A stretch of DNA of 64,000 nt. Origin: Symbiodinium sp. CCMP2592 (Eukaryota > Sar > Dinophyceae > Suessiales > Symbiodiniaceae). Position 1 is the first letter of the stretch, and every line of letters starts with the position of its first letter. Below, piece by piece: positions 57,545 to 64,000 of the stretch. The stretch covers positions 839,410 to 903,409 of the forward strand of contig CAJNDT010001280.1 in the NCBI GenBank assembly GCA_905221615.1, read 5' to 3'. Under the pieces are notes generated by a model. The model ran no database searches. It worked only from the letters and a program-made list of their open reading frames with translations, and was not told the DNA's origin. The position numbers and the translations under genes were made by a program.

Positions 57545-57832
57545 CTTGACGTCGACCGACCTTTCTTGGTTGGGCAGACGTACCAGCGCACAGGACCGGA
57601 CGGAAAAGCGCAGCAGTTGTGCCAGATAGTGCCGCCAGCAAGCGTCGTGATCGACGACAACCGAGGCATTATCAAGGAGTGCGCCAAAACCGGCGCACTC
57701 ACGGTACAGGCTCAGAAAGGAGGAGGCGTCGACCAGTTGATCTACGAGCTCAACCAGGCAAGTGCTCTGATCAGGCGCCGTGGGCGCAGCGGTGCCCGAG
57801 GGTGCCGCTCCAAGCGCACCGGGCCACCTTAG
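57545..57832 (+). pseudogene. HAD-like domain, C-terminal half
   Basis: DVDRPFLVGQTYQRTGPDGK, then ASVVIDDNRGIIKECAKTG, with the acidic pair of HAD motif IV (IDDN), then GALTVQAQ. It plausibly completes the domain begun at 55,100. After NQASALI the frame decays; the neighbouring frame carries GAAVPEGAAPSAPGHL with a palindrome at 57,801, showing another frame change at about 57,770. Retains no start of its own. Confidence 0.45.
57801..57820. repeat. Bulged palindrome (GGTGC-C-GC-TCCAA-GC-GCACC)
   Basis: Variant with C in the bulge position. Reads GAAPSAP in frame 3. Confidence 0.85.
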
Positions 57833-57844
57833 TGGTTTAGTGCT

Positions 57845-58283
57845 TTGGGTTTTGTAGCGGTTGCAAACGTCAGCTCCCTGCCTATCGGAAGGCCGCCGGT
57901 TCAGCGCAACACCTCCTTTCGCAGCGCCCTAGGGTGCTGCCTGTGGCGCACCGGGCCGGGTAACAGGTCTAGGGCGCATTGTGGTTTTAGTGCTGGGTGG
58001 TGGTCCTTAGGGGTATTGTACGTTACTTTTGCGTGTGTGTGCTGCATTTTGCGCGCAGCCGTCGGCACACACACTTCTTTCAGAGACGCTTGGCGCCCAA
58101 ACGGGCCAGCCACCGCGTGCGTACCAGTCACAAAAGTCTTTTCGAGAGTGGTTGCGTGAGGGGTCCTGTTTTCTTGCCCCCTCCCTTTTGCCCTAAGGTT
58201 CTTTTGGGGATTCTTTCGGGTCCCGGCCGATAGGCGGTTTTCGTAGACAGGGTTCAAAGGCTCAAGCTTCAGGAGGTGAAGCC
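57845..58283. other. Spacer upstream of the Gag-like ORF
   Basis: GC-rich; contains one palindrome and no supported gene. Possible leader or promoter of the Gag-like gene. Confidence 0.4.
57933..57952. repeat. Bulged palindrome (GGTGC-T-GC-CTGTG-GC-GCACC)
   Basis: In the spacer between the HAD remnant and the Gag-like ORF, preceded in frame by a TAG. Both this copy and that at 57,801 are followed by GGGCC and, after unequal spacing, by GTGGTTTTAGTGC-like sequence, so a larger segment may be duplicated. Confidence 0.85.
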
Positions 58284-60254
58284 ATGTCAGGCATCTCCCC
58301 ACCATCAGAAGACCGAAGCCGAAGCCGGACATCAGGGGAATCCTCCTTTAGCGACCCAGAGCTTTTTAGCGGCCAGGCCTTGGTCCCGGCAGCAGCAACC
58401 ATTCTTAGGATCCGCGAACCAGCCCCCACACCACAAAGGAATGAGGGGTATAGCTCGTCCTCCGCGGCGTCTCCCCCACAAAGGGGTCCCGAGCTTAGCG
58501 CAACCTTTCTTGCAGGTGCCGCCGTGACACACGCCCATCACGCCTCCGGCGTTGCCTTGGGTGCTGCGTCCCTCGCGCACCAGGCTGCAGAGAGGGAACA
58601 GCAAACAGTTACTCAAGCTAGGGAGGCCGTAATGCAAGCTAGCTTTCAAGCTGCAGCGGCCGAGGCACAGTACCGCGACGAGGCCCAGACGATTGCACGG
58701 GCTGCGCAGGGTATCGTGGATGATGCTAGGTATCGAGAAGCTAGCCTTAGGCAAGAAGCCCAATCCGCCATTGACGCCACCACTCGTGAGGCTCAACAAC
58801 GGGTCTCAATGATTCAAGGTGAGGCCCAGCAAGCCATAGCCCAAAGCAACCATTCAGCACAAGCTAGAATAAGGTTAGTTGAGGGTGAGGCTAGGGGTTT
58901 ATCAGAAGCTCTCCGGCAAGCCAGTTTGGCACGGGAGCAGGCTGAGGTCGATAGGCAGGAAGTGGTCCAGCGTTTGCGCCAACGTGACGCTGATATCGTG
59001 AGGCTAGCAGACGAGATGGAGTCGATGCAGCGGCGTCGCGAGGAGGCAATGGCCGTCATGGCCGAGCGATACCGTGATCTGTCTGCTAAGTTTGTGGAGA
59101 GTAGCAACGCCCAAGCGCAGCGAACCCCCACAAGAACCCGTCTCTCTTTTCCGGGGATGTCTTTCTCCCCGGACACAAGCCAAAATGATGCGGTCCAACA
59201 ACCCACAACCCCTGTGATCGAGCCAGTGCCTGAGGAACAAGAGACCTTAAGCACCCCGCTTGTCGCACAACCAACAGGCGAGAGCGATGCGCCCCAAGAG
59301 GGTGCAGCCGCTGGCGCACCAGGGGGGGAGGCCAGCTCAGCGTCTCCCGAAGATCCACAGCCTATTTCGGTAGACCAAAGGGTTGATGAATTGGCTAAGT
59401 TGGTTTCCGATCTAGCGAAGTTGGTCGCAGCTAGTGCCGCGCAGTCTGGTAGTGCAGCCGCGCCTTCGGGTGCAGCCCCAAGCGCACCAGCAGAAGCACA
59501 GTCCGACCCACCACCTCAGGTACCCACGTTGAACCTAGGAGGCACCGCTCAAGTTACAGCGCCACCAGGCTCACCAGGATCAGGCGGATCATCCAGCTCA
59601 TCGTCCTCATCTGATTCCTCAGCAAGGTCCGAGCACCCAGCATGTAGGATGTGTGGTTCTAAGAAACACGCAGAAGAGGAGTGCCCAGAGCTCACCTGCA
59701 ACAAAGATGGAGGTGATGATCCAGCCCCTGACGGTGATGGGGCCGCAGCTTCAAGCGCGGCGGCTCCGAAGACCAATGCAGAGCTTGAGGAGGACACCAT
59801 CAGAGTGAAATCGCTTTCTGATTTACCCTTCCCAAACCCGCCTCAAAACGCAGCGCAAGCGAGAGGGTTTGTGAATCAGACCTTGATGGCCATTGGAAAG
59901 CTCCAGAAGACCCCAGGCGACGAGGTGTACATCTGGGCACAAGACTGCCTAAAGAAGGAGCCTGCCGCACTTTGTAAGGATGGGCGCTTCCCTCGCCTTG
60001 ACCGCGAGATCGCCGCTAAGCTTATCAAAGTGTGTCGCCACGGTCGCTTCGGGTTGCTATTCCAGCAGATGGTTGAGTCTGAAAGGCTTAAGTCGGGTGG
60101 CATGCCCAATGGGCGCTGCATGCTGCGCGCCATATACAGTCACTTCCAGTTGGAACGTGATCGTATGGGTATGTTAGCGGAACGTAACCTCCTGAACATT
60201 AGGATCGGAGGGGACCCAGAGGACCGCCGATTGAAAAAAATCAAGCGGGATTGA
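58284..60254 (+). CDS. Gag-like protein with zinc knuckle (656 aa)
   Basis: Starts MSGISPPSEDRSRSRTS after a CAGGAGGTGAAGCC context. Residues about 95-275 are a long Ala/Gln/Arg-rich coiled coil (REQAEVDRQEVVQRLRQRDA). 300-450 is Pro/Ser/Ala-rich with palindrome-encoded GAAAGAP and GAAPSAP (59,301 and 59,469); GAASLAHQ (58,560) lies in the coil. C454-R-M-C-x4-H-x4-C is a CCHC knuckle. Residues 530-650 (RGFVNQTLMAIGKLQKTPGD...FPRLDREIAAKLIKVC...MLRAIYSHFQLERDRMGMLAERNLLNI) form a compact helical domain that I associate with capsid/Gag regions of dinoflagellate retroelements. No protease, integrase or RT follows; AT-rich repeats begin right after the stop. It is either an isolated or domesticated Gag or a 3'-truncated element. 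Confidence 0.6.
   Translation: MSGISPPSEDRSRSRTSGESSFSDPELFSGQALVPAAATILRIREPAPTPQRNEGYSSSSAASPPQRGPELSATFLAGAAVTHAHHASGVALGAASLAHQAAEREQQTVTQAREAVMQASFQAAAAEAQYRDEAQTIARAAQGIVDDARYREASLRQEAQSAIDATTREAQQRVSMIQGEAQQAIAQSNHSAQARIRLVEGEARGLSEALRQASLAREQAEVDRQEVVQRLRQRDADIVRLADEMESMQRRREEAMAVMAERYRDLSAKFVESSNAQAQRTPTRTRLSFPGMSFSPDTSQNDAVQQPTTPVIEPVPEEQETLSTPLVAQPTGESDAPQEGAAAGAPGGEASSASPEDPQPISVDQRVDELAKLVSDLAKLVAASAAQSGSAAAPSGAAPSAPAEAQSDPPPQVPTLNLGGTAQVTAPPGSPGSGGSSSSSSSSDSSARSEHPACRMCGSKKHAEEECPELTCNKDGGDDPAPDGDGAAASSAAAPKTNAELEEDTIRVKSLSDLPFPNPPQNAAQARGFVNQTLMAIGKLQKTPGDEVYIWAQDCLKKEPAALCKDGRFPRLDREIAAKLIKVCRHGRFGLLFQQMVESERLKSGGMPNGRCMLRAIYSHFQLERDRMGMLAERNLLNIRIGGDPEDRRLKKIKRD
58560..58581. 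repeat. Bulged palindrome with 7-base loop
   Basis: GGTGC-T-GC-GTCCCTC-GC-GCACC; read as GAASLAHQ within the Gag-like coiled coil. Confidence 0.8.
59301..59320. repeat. Bulged palindrome, in frame (GAAAGAP)
   Basis: GGTGC-A-GC-CGCTG-GC-GCACC. Confidence 0.9.
59469..59488. repeat. Bulged palindrome, in frame (GAAPSAP)
   Basis: GGTGC-A-GC-CCCAA-GC-GCACC. Confidence 0.9.
59742..59761. repeat. Palindrome with exchanged arms (AAASSAA)
   Basis: Identical 20 bases to the 55,040 copy although it lies in a different ORF 4.7 kb away. Confidence 0.85.
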
Positions 60255-60289
60255 AAATTCTCAGCGTTTTGATTGTGTCGATCAAATTC

Positions 60290-60485
60290 AATAGAAAACG
60301 ATCTTTTTCAATAGAAATTTAAATCCTCAAAATCAATAGAACTGCGACATAAAAATCAATAGAAACCTCCACATCAAAATCAATAGAAAATCTCCATAAA
60401 ATCAATAGAAATTTTCCATAAAATCAATAGAAATTTTCCATAAAATCAATAGAAATTTTCCATAAAATCAATAGAAATGTTATCT
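60290..60485. repeat. ATCAATAGAAATTTTCCATAAA tandem repeat
   Basis: About eight copies of AAAATCAATAGAAA, of which the last four carry the full 22-bp unit with TTTTCCATA. It begins about 40 bp after the Gag-like stop codon. Confidence 0.9.
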
Positions 60486-60534
60486 CAAATCAAACGAGAA
60501 ACACTTCTGACATCAATAGATTTCAGCGCTATCT

Positions 60535-60840
60535 CTGCCTCCACCACTATATATAATACCTCTACCTCGACCTCAACCTGTACCTTTATCCGTATCTCTG
60601 CCTGTATATCTCTACCTTTACATCTTTACTTCTTTATCTCTCTATCGCTGTATATCTCTCTATCGCTCTACCGCTCTATCGCTCGATCTACCGCTCTACC
60701 GCTCGGTCGCTCTATCTCTCTATCTCTTATATCTCCCTGTCTCTCTATCTCTCCATCTCTACCTGTATTTTTATTTCTATATATCTATCTCTTTCTTTTT
60801 TCTCTTTCTCTATCTCTCACTTTCTCTTCCCCACCCTTTC
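60535..60840. repeat. Pyrimidine tract (CTCTATCTCT / ATCGCTCTACC)
   Basis: A 300-bp polypyrimidine-biased stretch of irregular TCTCTATC and CGCTCTACCG words. A 127-codon Ser/Leu frame through it is an artefact of composition. Confidence 0.9.
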
Positions 60841-60846
60841 CCAGAA

Positions 60847-61165
60847 GGCTTCCAGCCTAACACTTCTTTTTCACAGCAGCGGCAGGGAATCTTGGGTGAA
60901 GCTTCTTTTGAGCTCTCCTTCGAAACTTGGCCTTGTAAAGGCCTCGGAGCCTAACTTTCAAAAACGGTTCCTGGCTACTTGGACTTGGACGTGGAATTGG
61001 ACTCAGGCATTCCAGCCTAACACTTCTTTTCCACAGCTGCGGCAGGGAATCTTGGGTGAAGATTCTCTTGAGCTCTTCCTCAAAACTTGGCCGTGGAGGC
61101 TTGGAGCTTACCTTTCAAAAAAAAGCTCCGGGCTACTTGGGCTTGGACTTGGTATTGGACACTGG
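60847..61165. repeat. About 163-bp tandem duplication
   Basis: TTCCAGCCTAACACTTCTTT...GGCAGGGAATCTTGGGTGAAG...AAACTTGGCC occurs at 60,847 and again at 61,011, with moderate divergence (CACAGCAGCGG against CACAGCTGCGG). Confidence 0.8.
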
Positions 61166-61441
61166 CAGCCCGCATGGCTGCAAGCCGTCCCTGACTCTCG
61201 GGTTTTGCTTGATGATCATTTTTTGAATCGGGGACAAAAAATCCCAAACGAGAAGGTGACCCGGCGGAGCTTCCGCTTCAGCTTCCTGTGAGGGGTCGTG
61301 GTAAAAGTCAGGCTCCTCTGGCCACTCCTTCATGGCCTGCTCAAAGTCACTCTGAGTGATCGGAGGGTCATACATGCCCAAGACCATCGTTTCCTGGCTC
61401 AGGCTCACGTTGTCCGGGCTCTGGTTTGGCCCCTTGGCCAT
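61133..61441 (-). CDS. Hypothetical minus-strand exon (102 codons)
   Basis: MAKGPNQSPDNVSLSQETMV...DPPITQSDFEQAMKEWPEEP...LVWDFLSPIQKMIIKQNPRV. The acidic, Trp-containing middle looks protein-like. The 3' end (VSNTKSKPK) runs into the tandem duplication, so the true exon end is uncertain. It is on the same strand as the genes to its right and may be a downstream exon. No family recognised. Confidence 0.35.
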   Translation of the reverse strand: MAKGPNQSPDNVSLSQETMVLGMYDPPITQSDFEQAMKEWPEEPDFYHDPSQEAEAEAPPGHLLVWDFLSPIQKMIIKQNPRVRDGLQPCGLPVSNTKSKPK

Positions 61442-61569
61442 GGTCTCGGCAGCTTGGCAAGCTTCCCAAACGGCTTCCAGACCTCCATCCGAGTTGTCTT
61501 CTTCCTGCAGATCTGTTTCGGCGTAAGGGTTTAAAAGCTGGTTATGAGGGTATAGGGGTTCACATCTAT

Positions 61570-61602
61570 CTATCTATATATATATATATATATATATATA
61601 CA
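61570..61602. repeat. (TA)n microsatellite
   Basis: About 14 TA units preceded by CTATCTATC. Confidence 0.9.
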
Positions 61603-61606
61603 AAAT

Positions 61607-62074
61607 CTATATATCGCACTGAAAGAATCCCGCCTCGAGAGCAAAGCAGGTGGCGGCTGCAGGCCTCTTGGCTGTCGTCTCTGCCGGAGTCTCCAAGGTG
61701 GCGTCTGGCCTCTTGACTGTCGTCTCTGCCGAAGTCTCCAAGGTGGCGGCTGGCCTCTTGACTGTCGCCTTTGCAGAAGTCTCCAAGGTGGCGGCTGGCC
61801 TCTTGGCTGTCGTCTCTGCAGGAGTCTCCAAGGTGGCGGTTTGGCTCTTGGGAGCTTGGCCACTGGAGGTCGTGGAAGTCGCAGGTCTTTTCTTGACGAC
61901 CTTGACCTTGACGACGGCCTCCTTGTCTGCGAGCTTGGCAGCTGGCTTCTTCGAGACCGGGGCCTGTCGAGGCACAGCCAAAACTTCAAAAAACAGACTT
62001 AAGCTCGACAAGCTCACAGGCAAGTATCTGGCCTGCCGTGCGGCCGGCTTCTTCTGGCTTCCTACTTTTGCCAT
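61607..62074 (-). CDS. Lys/Ala/Pro-rich repeat protein (155 codons as an open frame)
   Basis: MAKVGSQKKPAARQA..., then SKKPAAKLADKEAVVKVKVV-KKRPATST, then four 15-residue repeats of the form ATLETxAETTxKRPA. The KKPAAK/KRPAA motifs resemble the basic tails of linker-histone-like proteins, but no globular domain is visible. A 69-base GC-AG intron (62,032 to 61,964) is possible: it starts CGGCAG|GCCAGA, ends CTCGACAG|GCCCCG and would join KKPAARQ to APVSKKPAAK smoothly, removing an out-of-character RYLPVSLSSLSLFFEVLAV stretch. Unspliced, the frame also stays open. Function unknown; a DNA-binding role is only a guess. Confidence 0.4.
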   Translation of the reverse strand: MAKVGSQKKPAARQARYLPVSLSSLSLFFEVLAVPRQAPVSKKPAAKLADKEAVVKVKVVKKRPATSTTSSGQAPKSQTATLETPAETTAKRPAATLETSAKATVKRPAATLETSAETTVKRPDATLETPAETTAKRPAAATCFALEAGFFQCDI

Positions 62075-62194
62075 CTGAAGAGCCTATAAACTGCAGCTAT
62101 AGACGGCGACACATTTTTGCAAGCGTCCGGATTATACCACTTGGGAATGTACGTATAGGGCCGTCCGGCCCTTAGCAGATGGCGCAAGCGACTT

Positions 62195-62310
62195 GTTTTC
62201 CATGGGCCGTTTGCAGTCGGCCTGGACCTGGACCGTTTGAGCAGCTTATGGCTCATGGGCCGCTTGCAGTTGGCGTGGACCTGGGCCGCTTGCAGCTTGG
62301 CTGCTTGGGT
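62195..62310. repeat. Direct repeats of GGGCCGCTTGCAG type
   Basis: CATGGGCCGTTTGCAGTCGG / CATGGGCCGCTTGCAGTTGG / GGGCCGCTTGCAGCTTGG, three degenerate copies, probably intergenic. Confidence 0.7.
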
Positions 62311-62760
62311 CAGCTTGGCTCATCCAGCACTAGCAAGCCCTTTAAAAGCAGATGCCAAAACGTCCTGTACTTGAACAGGATGGTTTCCGGCACCTTGTGA
62401 GCTGCAGTGCCTGAAAGGCAAGCATTGGCGATGTGAGACATCAAGCCCATAAAGGATTCGGAACCATACGTCCAAAAAAACCTGGGGGCCAAGTGCTGCG
62501 AAACTTCTGGCAAGTGTGCCGTCATGTGAAACTTGGAAACTTGGCTATATCGACACTGCTGGGCATCAAAAGCCAGCTTGGCAAGATGGCCGTAGTGCTT
62601 GGTCAAGCACTGGACTTGGTCGGCGAATTTTCGCCTGACGTCCTGGGGCCACTTGAAGTCTTGCCTGTCCAGCAAGTCGTAGATGTCCCGCAGCGACTCA
62701 AGGACACGAAGTCGGTGCAGGCTTCGGCGATCATCTTGGGAGCCTGAAATTGCTGTAGAA
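62310..62760 (-). CDS. Transposase-like gene, 3' exon
   Basis: Reads RSLHRLRVLESLRDIYDLLD then RQDFKWPQDVRRKFADQVQC...YSQVSKFHMTAHLPEVSQHL...FFWTYGSESFMGLMSHIANA...CLSGTAAHKVPETILFKYRTFWHL. An acceptor TACAGCAATTTCAG lies at about 62,748. The conserved KFHMTAHL...YGSESFMG resembles the C-terminal part of large transposase-like proteins expanded in dinoflagellates (KxHxxxH...E, impression from memory). It continues the exon at 62,809 after an intron of about 60-80 bp; the junction phase is unresolved. Confidence 0.45.
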
Positions 62761-62808
62761 CTTTAAACAAGAATAAGGTCGTGTTCACATTTATAGATAT
62801 AATGCAGC

Positions 62809-63531
62809 TTAGACACTGTACCTCCTGGCGAGCTCCACAGCAACAGGCATGAAATGCCTGATTCGCCTGCCCTTCTGGTGCTTGAGGCAAGGGTACTCAT
62901 TGGCACTGCTGGCAATGTCAGACTTCCATTTCAGGTTCGGCAACCTGGTGCCTGAAGGAATGCCTAGCTCCTGGTAGATTTCCTGGATTTCGGCATTCAG
63001 GCAACTCATGTTGGTGTCCCTGGAACCTGGCTTGGAGTCTTCGATGATCTCCCAAAGCAGATTCCCCACCACATGGCAGGACACACCGAGGTCCAGGACG
63101 TGGAGGACGTCAAGCTTCAAAGCCTGAGCATTGACGCCTTGGACCTGGAAAAGCGGGTGCTCCAGCCTGGCTTCCAGCTGCCTTGGCCTGAGTGTTGTCC
63201 TTCTCCAGCCTGCTTCCTGGCGAAAGTCGTTCCAGCAGTTCTCGCCCTCTTGGGTGCAAGCGCACCAAAGGCAAGGGTTGGCTTGGTTCGGCCTGGGGAA
63301 CTTGAATTCCTGGTAGAAGAACTCCATGTCCCCTGTGATGCAGTAGATCACTCCTGGCCTGAACCGCCTGGAGGTCGTTGGGCACCTTCCTGAGGCCATG
63401 GCTTGGAGGGACTCGCAGAGCTTGGTCCAAAGATCTTCCATGAGCTTGGGCGTGATGCACGACTTGGGAATGCAGGCCAGCAACAATTGGCTGCTTGCCT
63501 GGACTGCGAAAGCAAAAATTAGAGACACCAA
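62809..63531 (-). CDS. Transposase-like gene, central exon
   Basis: SQLLLACIPKSCITPKLMED...RPGVIYCITGDMEFFYQEFK...NPCLWCACTQEGENCWNDF...LKLDVLHVLDLGVSCHVVGN-LLWEII...SSANEYPCLKHQKGRRIRHF. The pattern GDxEFF...PCLWC...LDxLHVxDLG...GNLL matches, in my memory, a gene family abundant in Symbiodinium-type genomes and reminiscent of CACTA/Plavaka (Tnp2-like) DDE transposases, with the D of GDMEFF and LDVLH as candidate acidic residues. The acceptor at the upstream end is TTTTGCTTTCGCAG (about 63,505), so the first nine codons of the open frame (MVSLIFAFA) are probably intronic. Identity moderate to low. Confidence 0.5.
   Translation of the reverse strand: MVSLIFAFAVQASSQLLLACIPKSCITPKLMEDLWTKLCESLQAMASGRCPTTSRRFRPGVIYCITGDMEFFYQEFKFPRPNQANPCLWCACTQEGENCWNDFRQEAGWRRTTLRPRQLEARLEHPLFQVQGVNAQALKLDVLHVLDLGVSCHVVGNLLWEIIEDSKPGSRDTNMSCLNAEIQEIYQELGIPSGTRLPNLKWKSDIASSANEYPCLKHQKGRRIRHFMPVAVELARRYSV
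63253..63266. repeat. Short palindrome GGTGC-AAGC-GCACC
   Basis: A 14-bp form of the bulged palindrome, lacking the inner stem, within the transposase-like exon on the opposite strand. Confidence 0.55.
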
Positions 63532-63572
63532 GACCTAAATGGTGATTTTGCGGTCGTACTGCCGAAAGAATA

Positions 63573-64000
63573 CTAGACAAGCCAAGCGTCAATCGAACGT
63601 CGTGACGTTATCGCTCTCATGGAGATCACAAGCAGACTGTCCACCTTGGAGTGGGGAGCTGCGTCGCCGTGCAAAGCGAAAGGGACCAAGGCTTGGGTGT
63701 CCTGGAAAACTTGGTCAAAGTAGTCCTGGCTTTGCGACACCCTGGAGTTAGCGCCTTTTTGGCTGTCCCAAAACTTGGCAATGTCCTGGATACCCAGGAT
63801 GTCATCGTCCATGCCATCCAGGCTTAGCATCCAGTTGTGCGGAAGCATGACTGGAAGCTTGCAGTCTACCTGGATTTTTTGGCCTGTGGCGCTTTTCCCC
63901 CATGCCTTGGTCTGCACGACCGTTGGGTCTGGAGCAGCCATGTCCTTGAAGACCCTGGAAAGCAGCTGGTGGTGCGTGTGGTTCGGGTTAACACCATGCG
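63573..64000 (-). CDS. Transposase-like gene, 5' part, leaves the window
   Basis: The open frame enters from the right edge with HGVNPNHTHHQLLSRVFKDM and continues AAPDPTVVQTKAWGKSATG...VMLPHNWMLSLDGMDDDILG...ALVPFALHGDAAPHSKVDSL-LVISMRAITS. It likely splices before the in-frame stop at 63,573 to the exon at about 63,505 (GC donor ATGAGA|GCGATA is one option). PFALHGDAAPH is a candidate conserved catalytic-core motif. The 5' end lies outside the window. Confidence 0.45.
   Translation of the reverse strand, partial: HGVNPNHTHHQLLSRVFKDMAAPDPTVVQTKAWGKSATGQKIQVDCKLPVMLPHNWMLSLDGMDDDILGIQDIAKFWDSQKGANSRVSQSQDYFDQVFQDTQALVPFALHGDAAPHSKVDSLLVISMRAITSRRSIDAWLV

Noticed and set aside
60477-60860. 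127-codon Ser/Leu/Ile-rich ORF
   Set aside because: Lies in a pyrimidine tract; composition artefact.
1-64000. tRNA or rRNA genes
   Set aside because: I looked for T-arm (GGTTCGA) and rRNA signature words without finding a structure I could support; tRNAscan-SE and Infernal runs would settle it.

Overview
The window reads as nuclear DNA of a dinoflagellate, probably of the Suessiales/Symbiodiniaceae kind. This is inferred from the sequence and from memory of the families, without any search. The pointers are: many short TTTAGGG/CCCTAAA telomere-type runs scattered in both orientations inside the contig; a 16-of-17 match to the dinoflagellate spliced leader just upstream of a gene; a Ty1/Copia element of the extra-domain type I associate with dinoflagellates; a multi-TM protein with a THSWGN...RAWCVAEI domain; and GC-AG or GT-AG introns. 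There are no operons, CRISPR arrays, rRNA genes or tRNA genes that I can recognise.

Layout. Bases 1-34,700 are gene-poor. They are packed with 80-135 bp foldback (hairpin, MITE-like) elements, telomere-type runs and simple repeats. A 2.9-kb satellite (15,046-17,960; units of 159/166/170 bp) and a 25-bp tandem array (12,968-13,392) also lie here. Between the repeats are short, GC-richer, codon-like islands of 40-100 bp with plausible splice borders; they may be exons of one or more very intron-rich genes. Hairpin families are labelled HP1-HP18 by their ends: HP1 TGGGTGGTTGTC, HP2 CCAGAGACTCCAATA (variant HP2b AGAGAGCCCAA), HP3 GGGAGTTTCCGAAA, HP4 CTCCATAGTAGTTCC, HP5 CCTCAACCCCACGTAACC, HP6 CTTGGAGGGTCGGGG, HP7 TTGATGATATAAATCC, HP8 GGGGCCTAAATAATTACC, HP9 GGGTACTGCCCCAC, HP10 GGAGGGACCCTTAATAAGG, HP11 CCAGAAAGTTGGAATATG, HP12 CAGGTGGGTAGTT, HP13 GACCCTCCATC, HP14 GGGTTGTCCTTTGGG, HP15 GACCCTGTAATA, HP16 GACCCCCGGGAGGATC, HP17 GGGTCCAAGTACCC, HP18 GGGATATCCC. 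Two elements nested inside HP2 copies, and several free-standing copies, show TA target duplications, so at least part of this set transposed.

Bases 34,809-37,434 hold a two-exon gene for a membrane protein of about 677 residues with a soluble C-terminal domain, preceded by the spliced-leader relic. Bases 39,902-49,340 are one complete Copia retrotransposon on the minus strand. It has identical 313-bp LTRs, a 5-bp target duplication, a Copia-type half-tRNA primer site, a polypurine tract and a single intact 2,910-residue Gag-Pol frame. Between integrase and reverse transcriptase it carries a domain with the H-x-D...H...R signature of 2-oxoglutarate/Fe(II) oxygenases.

Bases 52,800-60,260 are GC-rich. 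They hold a broken or multi-exon ORF ending in a HAD-like domain (split by about 2.1 kb of non-coding repeat DNA) and a Gag-like ORF with a zinc knuckle. This stretch is studded with a 20-bp bulged palindrome, GGTGC-W-GC-N5-GC-GCACC, that mostly sits in coding frame as Gly-Ala-Ala-x-x-Ala-Pro. Bases 60,260-64,000 hold simple repeats and minus-strand exons, including part of a probable transposase-like gene that leaves the window on the right.
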